From contig JAUJPG010000007.1 of NCBI GenBank assembly GCA_030447245.1, positions 1 through 64,000 of the forward strand: a stretch of 64,000 nt of DNA, read 5' to 3'. The notes beneath the pieces are model-generated. The model had not been told where the DNA came from and did not search any database. It worked only from the letters and a program-made list of their open reading frames with translations. Both the position numbers and the translations under genes were made by a program. Shown here one piece after another: positions 8,174 to 17,444 of this stretch. Within the stretch, counting starts at the first letter, position 1. The number at the start of each line of letters is the position of its first letter. This DNA is from Chloroflexota bacterium (GTDB lineage Bacteria > Chloroflexota > UBA6077 > JACCZL01).

Positions 8174-9145
8174 CGCCTCGCGGATCGAGGTATCGACCGC
8201 ATCAAAACCGTCCTCGACGAGCGACTCTGCCTGTGCGCGCGTGCCGAGTTGCTCGAGGAGGTCCATCACGGTCGGAATGTCCGCGTCGGCCGGCGGCCGC
8301 TCGGACGACATGATCGCGCGGAGATGTTCGCCTGCGGGGCCGATCCCGCGGGTCAGCGCCAACACCATGGGAAGGCTCTTCTTGCGATTGACGATGTCCG
8401 TGCCGTTCGACTTACCGGTAACTCCTGGGTCACCCCAGATGCCGAGCACGTCGTCCTGAAACTGGAAGGCAATGCCAAGCAGGCTCCCAACGTGCGCAGC
8501 TTGGACGACCATTGCCTCATCGGCATTCGCGGCGAGCGCGCCCAACGCGCACGCCCCGCCCAGCAGGGCACCCGTCTTCCATGCAATCATCTGCTGGTAC
8601 AGCTCGAAGGTCACCGCCGCGACCGATTCGAGCTCTAGATCAAGAAACTGGCCCTCCACCAGGCGCACACAGGTTTCGTTCAGGCAGCGTACGGCTTCGG
8701 CAAGGCGAGGGCTGTCGGCTGCGTGTTCGACCAGCGCAAGCTGTGCCAGCGCGAACATCGCGTCGCCGACGTTGATGGCCTGGGGCGCCCCGAATAGTCG
8801 CCAGACCGAGTCGCGACCGCGTCGCTGTTCGCTTCGGTCCTGAATGTCGTCATGGACAAGCGAGAAGTTGTGGATCAGCTCCAGCGCCACGGCTGCCCCA
8901 CGCGCCGCCCCGGCCGACTCACCCAATGCCTCACAGGTCAGGATGGCTAATGCCGACCGAAGTCGCTTGCCACTTGCCGCGGTGGAACGGATGAGCTCGC
9001 CGTGGGCCGAGCGCCAGCCCAGGTGATAGGCCATCATGTCGTAGAACGGGGCAGCGGGGCCGGTCCGTCCCTCAATATACGGCCGCATCCAGTCGTCAAC
9101 CTGGGCTGCGAGCCGATCCAGACGTTCGTCCAACGGGGTGGCCAC
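8108..9145 (-). CDS. Polyprenyl (isoprenyl) diphosphate synthase
   Basis: Trans-isoprenyl diphosphate synthase of 345 residues that elongates allylic diphosphates with isopentenyl diphosphate. The first Asp-rich motif is DDIQD (99-103) and the second FQFQDDVLGIWGD lies near residue 230. The GKRLRSAL segment (59-66) also fits. Chain length cannot be assigned reliably; products may serve quinones, carotenoids or the polyprenyl carriers used by the GT-C enzymes elsewhere in the window. It starts at GTG, with a TGCTATACT promoter about 50 nt upstream. Confidence 0.88.
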   Translation of the reverse strand: MATPLDERLDRLAAQVDDWMRPYIEGRTGPAAPFYDMMAYHLGWRSAHGELIRSTAASGKRLRSALAILTCEALGESAGAARGAAVALELIHNFSLVHDDIQDRSEQRRGRDSVWRLFGAPQAINVGDAMFALAQLALVEHAADSPRLAEAVRCLNETCVRLVEGQFLDLELESVAAVTFELYQQMIAWKTGALLGGACALGALAANADEAMVVQAAHVGSLLGIAFQFQDDVLGIWGDPGVTGKSNGTDIVNRKKSLPMVLALTRGIGPAGEHLRAIMSSERPPADADIPTVMDLLEQLGTRAQAESLVEDGFDAVDTSIREALGAARGAELRAFCLRLRHRAS

Positions 9146-9196
9146 GGCGCTCGTCGATTCTCGTGTGCCGATTGGGTGGGGGAAGGATCCTCAGCG

Positions 9197-9205
9197 AGTA
9201 TAGCA
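9197..9205 (-). promoter_or_regulatory. Extended -10 promoter for the polyprenyl synthase
   Basis: Minus strand TGCTATACT followed by CG, in the gap between the divergent polyprenyl synthase and miaA. The same nonamer occurs on the minus strand at 31092-31100 and 49726-49734. It predicts a 5' UTR of about 45 nt. Confidence 0.4.
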
Positions 9206-9210
9206 TCGAC

Positions 9211-10155
9211 ATGTCCGTTCCGACTCCGCGGATCGTCGTAATTGCTGGGCCAACGGCTGTCGGCAAGTCGGCGCTGGCCCTCGACGTAGCCGAGCGCCTT
9301 GATCTCGCGATTGTCTCCGCGGATTCGCGTCAAGTGTACCGCCACCTCGACATCGGGACCGCCAAACCGACACCCATCGAGCGGGCGCGCGTGCCACACC
9401 ACCTAATCGACTTCGTCGAGCCCGACGAGCCATATTCGGTCGCCCGCTTTCGCGCAGATGGTGATATGGTTCTGGCACAACTCGCCGCGAGCGCCACGCC
9501 GGTGCTCGTCGTAGGTGGGACGCAGCACTACCTACAAGCGCTGGTCGACCGCATTGAGCCGCCGGCGGTTGAGCCACGGCCGGAGCTGCGCGCCGAGCTG
9601 GAAGCGGTCGCTGCCAAAGATGGCCCGATGGCATTGCATACCCGCCTGCTCCATCTGGATCCTGCCTCGGCCCGCGCGATTCCGGCAGCGAATGTGCGGC
9701 GAGTGGTGCGCGCGCTAGAAGTCACGCTGGTGCTTGGCCGGCCCTTCTCGGAATTGGCACGGCGCCGCTCAGACCCGCGACCGGTCCTGCGGTTAGCTCT
9801 CACCATGGATCGAGGGTTACTCTATCGGCGCGCCGACCAGCGGGTAGACGAGATGTTGGCGGCCGGCTGGCTCGACGAAGTTCGCGCGTTGCTGGCGGCG
9901 GGCTACGACACGCGACTGCCGGCGCTGTCGTCGACCGGCTACCGCGAGCTGATCGCCCACATCCACGGGGAGCTAGGGTTCGACGAGGCGCTGCGGAGGA
10001 TTCGGTGGGCAACACACGCCTACATCCGCCGTCAGTACATCTGGCTCCGTCGGCGGCAAGACTACGAGTGGGTCCAAGCGGACCCAGCGGGCTACGCTAG
10101 GGCCGCACAGATGATCGAGCGGTACCTCGCGGGGCGCGACCCGGGTGGCTCGTGA
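9211..10155 (+). CDS. miaA: tRNA dimethylallyltransferase
   Basis: Adds a dimethylallyl group to A37 of tRNAs that read UNN codons. The 314-residue protein has the P-loop GPTAVGKS (residues 13-20) and the signatures DSRQVYRHLDIGTAKPT and VGGTQHYLQAL, then the C-terminal region with THAYIRRQYIWLRR. I chose the ATG at 9211, which gives the standard N-terminus; an upstream TTG would add 16 residues. The substrate, dimethylallyl diphosphate, belongs to the same isoprenoid pool used by the divergent neighbour. Confidence 0.92.
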   Translation: MSVPTPRIVVIAGPTAVGKSALALDVAERLDLAIVSADSRQVYRHLDIGTAKPTPIERARVPHHLIDFVEPDEPYSVARFRADGDMVLAQLAASATPVLVVGGTQHYLQALVDRIEPPAVEPRPELRAELEAVAAKDGPMALHTRLLHLDPASARAIPAANVRRVVRALEVTLVLGRPFSELARRRSDPRPVLRLALTMDRGLLYRRADQRVDEMLAAGWLDEVRALLAAGYDTRLPALSSTGYRELIAHIHGELGFDEALRRIRWATHAYIRRQYIWLRRRQDYEWVQADPAGYARAAQMIERYLAGRDPGGS

Positions 10156-10181
10156 GTGGCCAGTAGCATGAGGAGAAGCGG

Positions 10182-11000
10182 ATGCCCGAGTTCGTGAAGT
10201 CGCACGGTCTGGGGAACGATTACATCGTGCTGGTCCCGTCGTCGCGGATGCCGACCCTCAGCCCGCGGGCGATTCAGCTCATCTGTCACCGCAATTACGG
10301 CGTGGGCTCGGACGGTATTCTGCTGAGGAGCGAGAGCCAGGGGGCGGACTTTGGCCTGCGGATCTTCAACCCGGACGGGAGCGAGGCTGAGAAGAGCGGC
10401 AACGGCGTTCGGATCTTCGCCAAGTACCTCTATGACCACGGCCACACGCAGAGCCACGTGTTCACCATTGAGACCCCGGGTGGGGTCGTCCACGCCAGCC
10501 TGCGGCTGGAACACGGCCGGATCGCGGACATCACAGCCGACATGGGCAAAGCAACGTTCGACGAGCTGGCGATGATCGACGTTGAGGGCCAGCGACTGGA
10601 GGTGACGTCGCTGTCAGTCGGCAACCCGCACTGCGTGATCGTCGTTCAGGACCTGGGCGCGGTCGACTTCGCACGCCTTGGTCCGAGGATCGAGAACCAC
10701 CCGGCATTCCCAAACCGCACGAACGTCCAGTTTGCCGAGGTTCTCTCGCGCAACGAGGTTCGGATACGGATCTGGGAGCGGGGCGCGGGCGAGACGCTCG
10801 CGTCCGGTTCCAGTTCGTGCGCGGTCGCTGCCGCCTGCTATCGGTTGGGCCTGATCGACTCGGACGTGGCGATCTCGATGGACGGCGGCAAACTCCAGAT
10901 ACGCGTCGCCGAGGATGGCGAGGTCTGGATGACCGGGCCGGTGGAGGAAGTTTGCAGCGGGGATTTCAGCGACGACGTGCTGAATCGCCTGCGCGGCTGA
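10182..11000 (+). CDS. dapF: Diaminopimelate epimerase family protein with Ser at both catalytic Cys positions
   Basis: Family member of 272 residues; DapF interconverts LL- and meso-diaminopimelate. The fold signature is clear: HGLGNDYIVL, NPDGSEAEKSGNGVR and the GNPHCVI segment. The two catalytic cysteines of the family are not present. The first motif has Ser72 (KSGNG in place of MCGNG) and the second Ser208 (ASGSSSCA in place of ACGTG). Cys213 lies five residues beyond the second site. It neighbours dapL, the enzyme that makes its expected substrate. It is either a natural Ser/Ser subgroup, an enzyme for another substrate, or inactive. Confidence 0.82.
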   Translation: MPEFVKSHGLGNDYIVLVPSSRMPTLSPRAIQLICHRNYGVGSDGILLRSESQGADFGLRIFNPDGSEAEKSGNGVRIFAKYLYDHGHTQSHVFTIETPGGVVHASLRLEHGRIADITADMGKATFDELAMIDVEGQRLEVTSLSVGNPHCVIVVQDLGAVDFARLGPRIENHPAFPNRTNVQFAEVLSRNEVRIRIWERGAGETLASGSSSCAVAAACYRLGLIDSDVAISMDGGKLQIRVAEDGEVWMTGPVEEVCSGDFSDDVLNRLRG

Positions 11001-11027
11001 CCTGCTCAACGGCAATACGTGGCCGGT

Positions 11028-12194
11028 TCAGGCGTATGCCTCCTCGATTCGGCGCATCGCTTCCTCCAAACGCGCGTCCGGCACGGTCAGGGAAATCCGG
11101 AAGAAGCCCTCACCGCGCTGGCCATATCCCACGCCGGGTGTGACGACCACCCCCGCGCGATCGAGCACGTCGGCGGCGAACTGAATCGATCCTTTCCCTT
11201 CGGGCGTGGGTGACCAGACGTAGAAGGTGGCCTTCGGCGTGTCTGGAAGCATGCGGATGCGGCGCAGCGCCTCCAGGACCCGATCGCGGCGGCGCTGATA
11301 GACGCCGATCAAGGCGCGAGTGCTGTCCTGTGAGCCCTCGAGCGCGGCGATGCCGGCGTATTGAATGGCGTTGAAGATGCCGGAGTCCGTGTTCTCCTTG
11401 ACCTGCGACATGCCGGCGATCAGCTCTGGGTTGCCGACCGCCATGCCGATCCGCCAGCCGGTCATGTTGTACGGCTTGGACAAGGAATTGAACTCGATCG
11501 CGACGTCGATCGCCCCTTCGGCTTGGAGGATGCTCTGGGTACGGTAGCCGTCGTACGCGATCTCGCTGTACGGGTTGTCGTTGACCAGGATGACGTCGTG
11601 TGCTTTCGCCCAGGCGACCGCACGGGTCCAGAACTCGAGCGGAGCGACTGCGGCGGTCGGATTGTTCGGGTAGTTCAAGAACAGGAGACGCGCGCGCCGC
11701 GCTTGTTCGGGCGGGATCTGGTCGAGTTGCGGCAGGTAGCCATCGCCGCGGTCGAGCGGGATGCGCTCAACCTCAGCGCCGGCAAACACCGCGCTCGCGT
11801 AGTAGGCCGGGTAGCCGGGGTCGGGTAGCAGCGCAAGGTCGCCGGGGTCCAGTGCCGCGAGGCAGAGATGGTGGTTGCCCTCTTTACTCCCGATCAACGC
11901 GAGCACCTCCCGCTCCGGATCCAGACTCACGCCGAAGCGGTCGCGGTACCACGACGCCACGCTCTGCCGGAAGCGCAGCATCCCTTTCTCTTCGTCAGTC
12001 GGATACTGGTGATTGGCTGGGTCTTCGGCAGCGGCCTGGAGCGCCTGCACGACGTGCCCCGGAGTCGGCCCATCCGGATCGCCAACCCCGAGGCTGATCA
12101 CGTCAATGCCGCGCTCCTTAGCCTCGCGGATCTTGTTCCGAATCTGGACGAAGAGGTACGGCGGGAGCTTGGTGAGGCGGTCGGCTTTCTGCAC
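11028..12194 (-). CDS. dapL: LL-diaminopimelate aminotransferase
   Basis: PLP-dependent class I/II aminotransferase of 388 residues. DapL converts tetrahydrodipicolinate directly to LL-diaminopimelate, bypassing the acylated intermediates. The PLP-lysine region is SLSKPYNMTGWRIGMAVGN, with YPNNPTAA and DNPYSEIAYDG nearby. The first residues (ADRLTKLPPYLFVQIRNKI) are characteristic of the DapL group rather than general aspartate aminotransferases. It starts at GTG. It is convergent with dapF, with 27 nt between the stops; the genomic pairing supports the assignment. Confidence 0.86.
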   Translation of the reverse strand: MQKADRLTKLPPYLFVQIRNKIREAKERGIDVISLGVGDPDGPTPGHVVQALQAAAEDPANHQYPTDEEKGMLRFRQSVASWYRDRFGVSLDPEREVLALIGSKEGNHHLCLAALDPGDLALLPDPGYPAYYASAVFAGAEVERIPLDRGDGYLPQLDQIPPEQARRARLLFLNYPNNPTAAVAPLEFWTRAVAWAKAHDVILVNDNPYSEIAYDGYRTQSILQAEGAIDVAIEFNSLSKPYNMTGWRIGMAVGNPELIAGMSQVKENTDSGIFNAIQYAGIAALEGSQDSTRALIGVYQRRRDRVLEALRRIRMLPDTPKATFYVWSPTPEGKGSIQFAADVLDRAGVVVTPGVGYGQRGEGFFRISLTVPDARLEEAMRRIEEAYA

Positions 12195-12459
12195 GGTGCG
12201 ACTCCGAACGGGACTCGGTGGAGGATCGTAGCAGAACGCCTTCGGAACCTCGCGCCGACTTCGGTCATGCTACACTGGCCCGGGATCGGCCGACGTGCAG
12301 CGGGGGCGTGGCGGGTGAACGCTCCTTACTCACGACGCCCGCGACACTGCCTGCCCGAGACTCCCGTGACGGGACCGCGAGCACGGCAAGGCGTGGGGGC
12401 GCCTCGGCCGTTAACGTGACGTGAACCACAACCCGGAACTTCGCGACGGGGAGGAGCCG

Positions 12460-13734
12460 GTGGTAACAACCGCGGACGCGAGCACGCATCAAGCAACGTC
12501 GTTGTTCGAGGATGCCCAGGCCCGATTCGATGAGGCGGCCGATGCCCTGCGTCTGAACCCGAACGTCCGCGGCGTGCTGCGGGAGCCACGCCGGGAACTT
12601 ACCGTCCACTTTCCAGTCGAGCGCGATGACGGGTCAATCGAGGTCTTCACGGGCTATCGCATCCAGCACAATCTCGCTCGCGGGCCCGCCAAGGGCGGAA
12701 TTCGCTATCACCCTGAGGTCACCTTGGACGAGGTCAAAGCCCTCGCGATGCTGATGACCTGGAAGTGCGCCGTGGTGCAGATACCGTACGGCGGCGCTAA
12801 GGGCGCGGTCATCTGCAACCCCAAGGAGATGTCGCTCCGTGAGCTCGAGCGCATGACTCGCCGCTACACGACCGAGATTTCGATCTTGATCGGACCCGAG
12901 AGCGACATTGCGGCGCCGGACGTCAACACCAATGCACAGACCATGGCCTGGATGATGGACACCATCTCGATGCATCAGGGGTACTCGGTGCCGGGCGTGG
13001 TGACCGGCAAGCCGTTGTCGATCGGGGGTTCGGAAGGGCGCACCGATGCCACCGGCCGCGGGGTGGTGTACTGCATTCAGGAAGCCGCGAAGTTGGTTAA
13101 GTTAGACTTGCGCGACGCGCGAATTGCCGTCCAGGGATTTGGCAAGGTCGGCGGTGCAACAGTCCGATTGCTCCACGAGCTCGGCTGCAAGATCGTGGCC
13201 GTGAGCGACATGTCCGGCGCCGTGTTCCGCGGCGACGGAGTCGAGCCGACGCTGGCTCTTCGTCAGCAGCAAGAGACCGGCAGCCTGGTCGGCACGCCGC
13301 GAACTGAGCGGATCTCCAACGAGGATCTGCTGCGGCTCGACTGCGACGTCCTGGTTCCCGCTGCGCTCGAAGGCGTGCTCAGGGCGGACAACGCGGGGGG
13401 AGTCAAGGCCAAGATCGTCGCGGAAGGGGCCAATGGCCCGACCACGCCCGAGGCGGACGCGATGCTGCGCGAGCAGGGGACGCTCGTTATCCCGGACATC
13501 TTGTGCAACGCTGGCGGGGTCACCGTTTCATACTTCGAATGGGTTCAGGACCGCGAGGAGTTCTTCTGGACGCTCGAGGAGATCAACGCACGCCTCCGTC
13601 GGATCATGACGCGCGCCTTCGAGGACACGGCGCGGATCGCGCGGGAGCACGACGTGGAGCTGCGCAAGGCTGCCTACATGCTGGCAGTAGGCCGGGTGGC
13701 CGAGGCTACCCTGACGCGAGGAATCTACCCGTAG
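12460..13734 (+). CDS. gdhA: Glutamate dehydrogenase (Glu/Leu/Phe/Val family)
   Basis: Oxidative deamination of glutamate to 2-oxoglutarate, or the reverse. Signatures include the GPAKGGIRYHP substrate segment, the MTWKCAVVQIPYGGAKGAV active-site region with its lysine, and the Rossmann motif VQGFGKVGG. I prefer the GTG at 12460 because GGGGAGGAG lies immediately upstream; an upstream in-frame GTG at 12421 lacks a ribosome site. This gives 424 residues, usual for the hexameric enzymes. Cofactor preference is not readable by eye. Confidence 0.9.
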   Translation: MVTTADASTHQATSLFEDAQARFDEAADALRLNPNVRGVLREPRRELTVHFPVERDDGSIEVFTGYRIQHNLARGPAKGGIRYHPEVTLDEVKALAMLMTWKCAVVQIPYGGAKGAVICNPKEMSLRELERMTRRYTTEISILIGPESDIAAPDVNTNAQTMAWMMDTISMHQGYSVPGVVTGKPLSIGGSEGRTDATGRGVVYCIQEAAKLVKLDLRDARIAVQGFGKVGGATVRLLHELGCKIVAVSDMSGAVFRGDGVEPTLALRQQQETGSLVGTPRTERISNEDLLRLDCDVLVPAALEGVLRADNAGGVKAKIVAEGANGPTTPEADAMLREQGTLVIPDILCNAGGVTVSYFEWVQDREEFFWTLEEINARLRRIMTRAFEDTARIAREHDVELRKAAYMLAVGRVAEATLTRGIYP

Positions 13735-13738
13735 ACCG

Positions 13739-15607
13739 GTGCGGTCGTACCCGCCGCCACTAGCGAGTGTCAACCCGCATCTCCGCGATCGGGATCACCT
13801 AGGCTCACGATCGGCTGCCGCCATCCTGATCGCCTGCGCGGTTCTGAGCGTCGGACTCTACGTAGCGGTCTTTGTGACTGCCGGAAGACTGCATACGGCT
13901 GTCCGAACGGGTGCAGAGGATCTCTTTCCAGTCTCAAGCCTGCTCCTCGAAGCAGTCGCGGCGGACGGCCGAACTCCGGCGGCGCGGCATGCGGCCGCGG
14001 CGCCTCCTTTCCTGCTGCTCGCGACCGCCCTGTTCCTGCTGTACGTGGTAGCCCTCGCCATCTCTCCAGGCCGCTGGACAATGCGCGCCATCGCAGCCGC
14101 CGTGATCGCGGGTGGGGCATTCCAGGTACTGGCCCTGCTGTCCCCGTGGATGCTCTCGACGGATGTCTATTCCTATGCCATCTATGGCCGTATCTTCGGC
14201 GTCTACCACGCGAGCCCGTACGTCGACGTTCCCGCCCAGTACCCGGGCGACCCATACCTACCGCACGTGTTCTGGAAGTACGCGCCGAGCTACTACGGTC
14301 CGCTCTGGACAATCCTGAGTGGAGCGGCGGTTCGCCTGGCTGGTGAGGACGCCGCCGTCGGCGTGTTTGCACTACGGATGTTTGCCGCGGCCAGCGCACT
14401 CGGCACTGCCCTCGCTGTGACGGCCGTAGCCTATCGGAGCTCGCGCGACTGGGCGTTGACGGCCGCGGTGCTCGTGGGCTGGAACCCGTTGACGGTCATT
14501 GAGGGTGGGCTCAGTGGCCACAATGACCTGCTGATGTCCTTTCTGACGGCGTGCGGATTTCTCTTGCTGGCCACCGGCTGGCCCGCGCTGGCTGTCGGAG
14601 CCATCCTCCTCGCGGGGCTGGTCAAGTACGTCGCTCTGGCGATGATCCCCCTCGTGGTCGTGTTTGTGGTGCGCACGCTGCAAGGCTGGCGGGCCCGTGC
14701 AGGCTTTGTCGCACGGGCCGTGCTGCTCAGCGCCACTCTCGGGTGGGCAGTGCTTGCGCCGACGTGGATCGGTCCCGCGACACTGGGGGTGGCAACCCTG
14801 GGGGCTGGGAGCGATCGTTACACGAACTCGCTAGCAGAGCTCGTCCTGGGCGAGCTGCGCGTGTTGCTCGGCGAGACGCGCGAGGACACCGAGGTGCCGC
14901 TCCAGTTTCGTGGGTGGTGGGTCGCCACGCACAGGCCGGCGCCGCTGCACTCCGGGCGTGACGAACGTTCGGAGCTGATCGCGACCGTGGAGCCATGGAC
15001 CGAACTGCTCGTAATCGGCGTGGAGCGCCTGGGCTGGATGCGCGTGTACGCGCCGGACCTTGAGCGCAGCGCCTTTGTGCCATCCTCGGCGGTTGGCCCG
15101 ATTGACCGGCCGACGCGCTTCGACGATCATGCGGGCGTGCTGGCTCGCGAACGTGGACCCTCGGGTAGCCCCGCCACCATGGAAGCGAACCGCCTCATCC
15201 GGCTGGTCGGCTGGGGCGCTTTCGGCGCTGTCTGGCTGGCTGCGCTTGTCGTCGGTACGTCAACGCTCGGTGGCCTGGCACGGGGCTGGACGGCCGCCTT
15301 GCTGGCGCTGTTCTATCTGGGGTCGGCCTGGTTCTGGCCCTGGTATGTGGTCTGGGCGCTCGTACCAGCGGCGCTCAGCCCTGCCGCGGCTATCAGTCGC
15401 CTAGTGGTCCTGCTCTCGTGGGGCGTGCTGGTCCTGTACGTCGCCCTCGGCTTTGGCGAAACTGACCTCTGGTTCCTCCAAACTTACCGCGCACTCGCCG
15501 TCTTTGGGGCACCCGTGGCGCTCTTCCTGCTCGATGGGTCGATCCGCTGGCTCGCGGCGTGGGTGAGGCGGAGTATCGCGGCGGCCCCGCCGGCAGCAAC
15601 CGTGTAG
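13739..15607 (+). CDS. GT-C membrane glycosyltransferase, MptA/B-like, with SH3-like insert (copy 1)
   Basis: Polytopic protein of 622 residues with at least ten hydrophobic segments. The loop DVYSYAIYGRIFGVYHASPY and the SYYGPLWTILSG segment resemble polyprenol-phosphomannose-dependent mannosyltransferases of the MptA/B and GT87 groups. Residues about 378-460 are hydrophilic and look like a bacterial SH3 domain (GWWVATHRPAPLHSGRD, then WTELLVIGVERLGWMRVY), placed between two membrane segments and probably outside the cell. The donor and acceptor are unknown. It starts with GTG 4 nt after the dehydrogenase. From base 13896 onward it is indistinguishable from copy 2. Confidence 0.75.
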   Translation: MRSYPPPLASVNPHLRDRDHLGSRSAAAILIACAVLSVGLYVAVFVTAGRLHTAVRTGAEDLFPVSSLLLEAVAADGRTPAARHAAAAPPFLLLATALFLLYVVALAISPGRWTMRAIAAAVIAGGAFQVLALLSPWMLSTDVYSYAIYGRIFGVYHASPYVDVPAQYPGDPYLPHVFWKYAPSYYGPLWTILSGAAVRLAGEDAAVGVFALRMFAAASALGTALAVTAVAYRSSRDWALTAAVLVGWNPLTVIEGGLSGHNDLLMSFLTACGFLLLATGWPALAVGAILLAGLVKYVALAMIPLVVVFVVRTLQGWRARAGFVARAVLLSATLGWAVLAPTWIGPATLGVATLGAGSDRYTNSLAELVLGELRVLLGETREDTEVPLQFRGWWVATHRPAPLHSGRDERSELIATVEPWTELLVIGVERLGWMRVYAPDLERSAFVPSSAVGPIDRPTRFDDHAGVLARERGPSGSPATMEANRLIRLVGWGAFGAVWLAALVVGTSTLGGLARGWTAALLALFYLGSAWFWPWYVVWALVPAALSPAAAISRLVVLLSWGVLVLYVALGFGETDLWFLQTYRALAVFGAPVALFLLDGSIRWLAAWVRRSIAAAPPAATV

Positions 15608-15905
15608 AGGAACGGATCGGCCGGGTATCGGAAGCGGGGGACCGCCCCTGAAAAGATGGTGCAGGTCAGCAGTAAGGCTACCGCGGAGAGCGCAACAAGT
15701 AGTCCGGGCCGCCAGTCCTGGAGCCGGTAGGATGCGACGCACCCAGCCAGAAACAACATGGCGAGCAAGCCGCTCCAGAGCGCCGGCTGCACCAACGCAA
15801 CGACCCGCTCTACATCATCGTAGGCGTCCCGCTGTGCCGGCGTCGCAGGCTGGATCAAGTGCCGCACACGCGGCTCGGATTGCCAGTTTTCCAGGGTATC
15901 TTCGC
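13896..15905 (+). repeat. Long direct repeat, copy 1
   Basis: This segment recurs at 18809-20818, offset exactly 4913 bp. I see no mismatch across about 2 kb, and the encoded proteins are identical. Upstream (about 13750-13895) the two copies diverge with several substitutions; from 15906 onward they diverge with substitutions and indels. Such an abrupt change at both edges suggests recent duplication, gene conversion or an assembly effect. Confidence 0.9.
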
Positions 15906-16940
15906 GGCGATTCGCCGCGGCGATTCGTCCAACTCAGGTGGAGCCCTCGTAGCGCCCCGCGAACAGGGCGGCGGTCAGGCGGGCCGTGCTGAGCACGAAG
16001 TAGCCCGGCTGCTCCCGAATGACCTCAAACGCTACGTCTCGCAAGGCGGCGAACGGCATCATCCGGGGACATCCGAGGTCGCGGCGGAGTCGATGGACGA
16101 TGGCGCTCGGGTTGGCCCGACTGCCATCTCGATCACTGCGGCGTGCCTCGTTCCGATCGCGTTCTGGATACGGATCAAGCGACGCATCGGTGAGGCGGAA
16201 GCCGCGATCTTGATGCACGGTGCGGAAGATCAACGGCTCGCCAAGTGTCGCGCTGGCCGAGACGATCCCGTATCGGCGTAGACCGTCGCCACCCAGGGCA
16301 TGATCACCACGGCGAGGGCTGCTCCGGCCGCGAGCGTGGGTCGCAAGATGGCGTGCGGCGGACGGCCGACGAGCAGCAGCACGAGCGGCAAGAGCACGAC
16401 GACGAGCTGCGCAGCCGGACGCGTAAGTGCCGCCACGCCCAGGAGGGCGCCGCCGGGCGGCGTACCAGACCAGACGGCAGATCGCAGCCCTTGGAGGAGC
16501 GCCACCGTGCCCAGGACCAGCAGGCAGGTGAACAGGGCCTCTGGCATGACATAATGCTCGAAGATCAACAGAGGGCCGGCCAGGGAGGTGAGCAGGCCGC
16601 CGCGAAGCCGACCGCTCGGCCGAACGTGAGTAGGGCCCATCAGGTACGTGCCGACCGCGGTCGCCAGGCCCAGAACGTGCTGCGTCGCTGCGAGCGGTCC
16701 AAGGTCGTCACAAGATCCTGAGCACAGCGGCAACAAACCACGGATAGGTAGGCGTGCGTCGAAATTGATCGAAATCCAGATCGCAGCGAGATCCTACGTC
16801 AGCATGAAGGGCGTTTGCGCTGTTCCCTTCGCGATGAATAATACGTGCCGAACAGACGGTACCACGGAACAACAGGCGATCGGCAGGAGGAGTGAAGCCG
16901 ATACGATGCACCGACGGGCCGACGCGGTCAGAGCTTGACA
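15484..16940 (-). pseudogene. Broken GT-C glycosyltransferase, left degenerate copy
   Basis: Minus-strand relative of the gene at 20397-21919. The C-terminal 127 residues (15484-15867) are identical to that gene's end. Beyond 15905 the similarity continues (VHQDRGFRL, REQPGYFVLSTARLTAALFAGRYEG, MPEALFTCLLVLGTVALLQGL), but the reading frame changes several times. Similarity weakens toward 16.9 kb, where only blocks such as TYPWFVAA remain. It cannot encode a whole protein as read. The pattern fits true decay or low-quality consensus at an assembly junction. Confidence 0.7.
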
Positions 16941-16984
16941 CGTAGTCCGCGACGACCATACCAGAGGACGCTGAAACAGGAATA

Positions 16985-17345
16985 ATTTCGGGCCGCATTG
17001 CGCCTTGCCGTCTCGCGGAAGGGGCATAATTCCGCCGCTGACGAGAGCCGATTTCTGCGCGGCCGGGAATGGCTGCGCTGCGGGGTTGTCGACTATCGAC
17101 CTCGGTGAGGAGTCGGCGAACATCACCACCTGGTCGGCGAATTTCCGCGGTGCCTGCGCACTGCGCTGCGCGTCCTGCTGCCGGAGGTGATGTTGCAACA
17201 GCCCACATCTGCGTCGCTGCGCGAATGTCAGGCTGACCGGGCATCACCTTCAAGATAGAGCGCTCATCACCGCGGCGCGCGGCGGTGGCGAGCGCGGTAG
17301 CGGAGGAGTTCGCCTTCGACCGAGTGGCTGATGCTGTGGGCACTA
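16985..17345. other. Remnants of the sugar-dehydrogenase lipoprotein promoter and start, in both orientations
   Basis: 16985-17170 resembles, in forward orientation, the stretch around 21970-22160 that holds the lipoprotein promoter and signal peptide (ATAATTCCGCCGCTGACGAGA, compared with the true start at 22032). 17170-17345 resembles about 22100-22260 in reverse orientation (GCGAATGTCAGGCTGACC). Neither piece carries an open coding frame. This is the hinge of the inverted repeat. Confidence 0.5.
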
Positions 17346-17444
17346 CTGCTCCGGGTCGATGGTCGACAGCCCGCGACGGCAGCCAGGACCATTCCCACGA
17401 CCAGCGCGCGCCGCCCCCATCGGCGGCGGAATTATACCGGGGAG

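Noticed and set aside
9199-9204. TATAGC six bases before miaA as a leaderless promoter
   Set aside because: The same bases read better on the other strand as TGCTATACT for the polyprenyl synthase; TATAGC is a poor -10 and no -35 fits.
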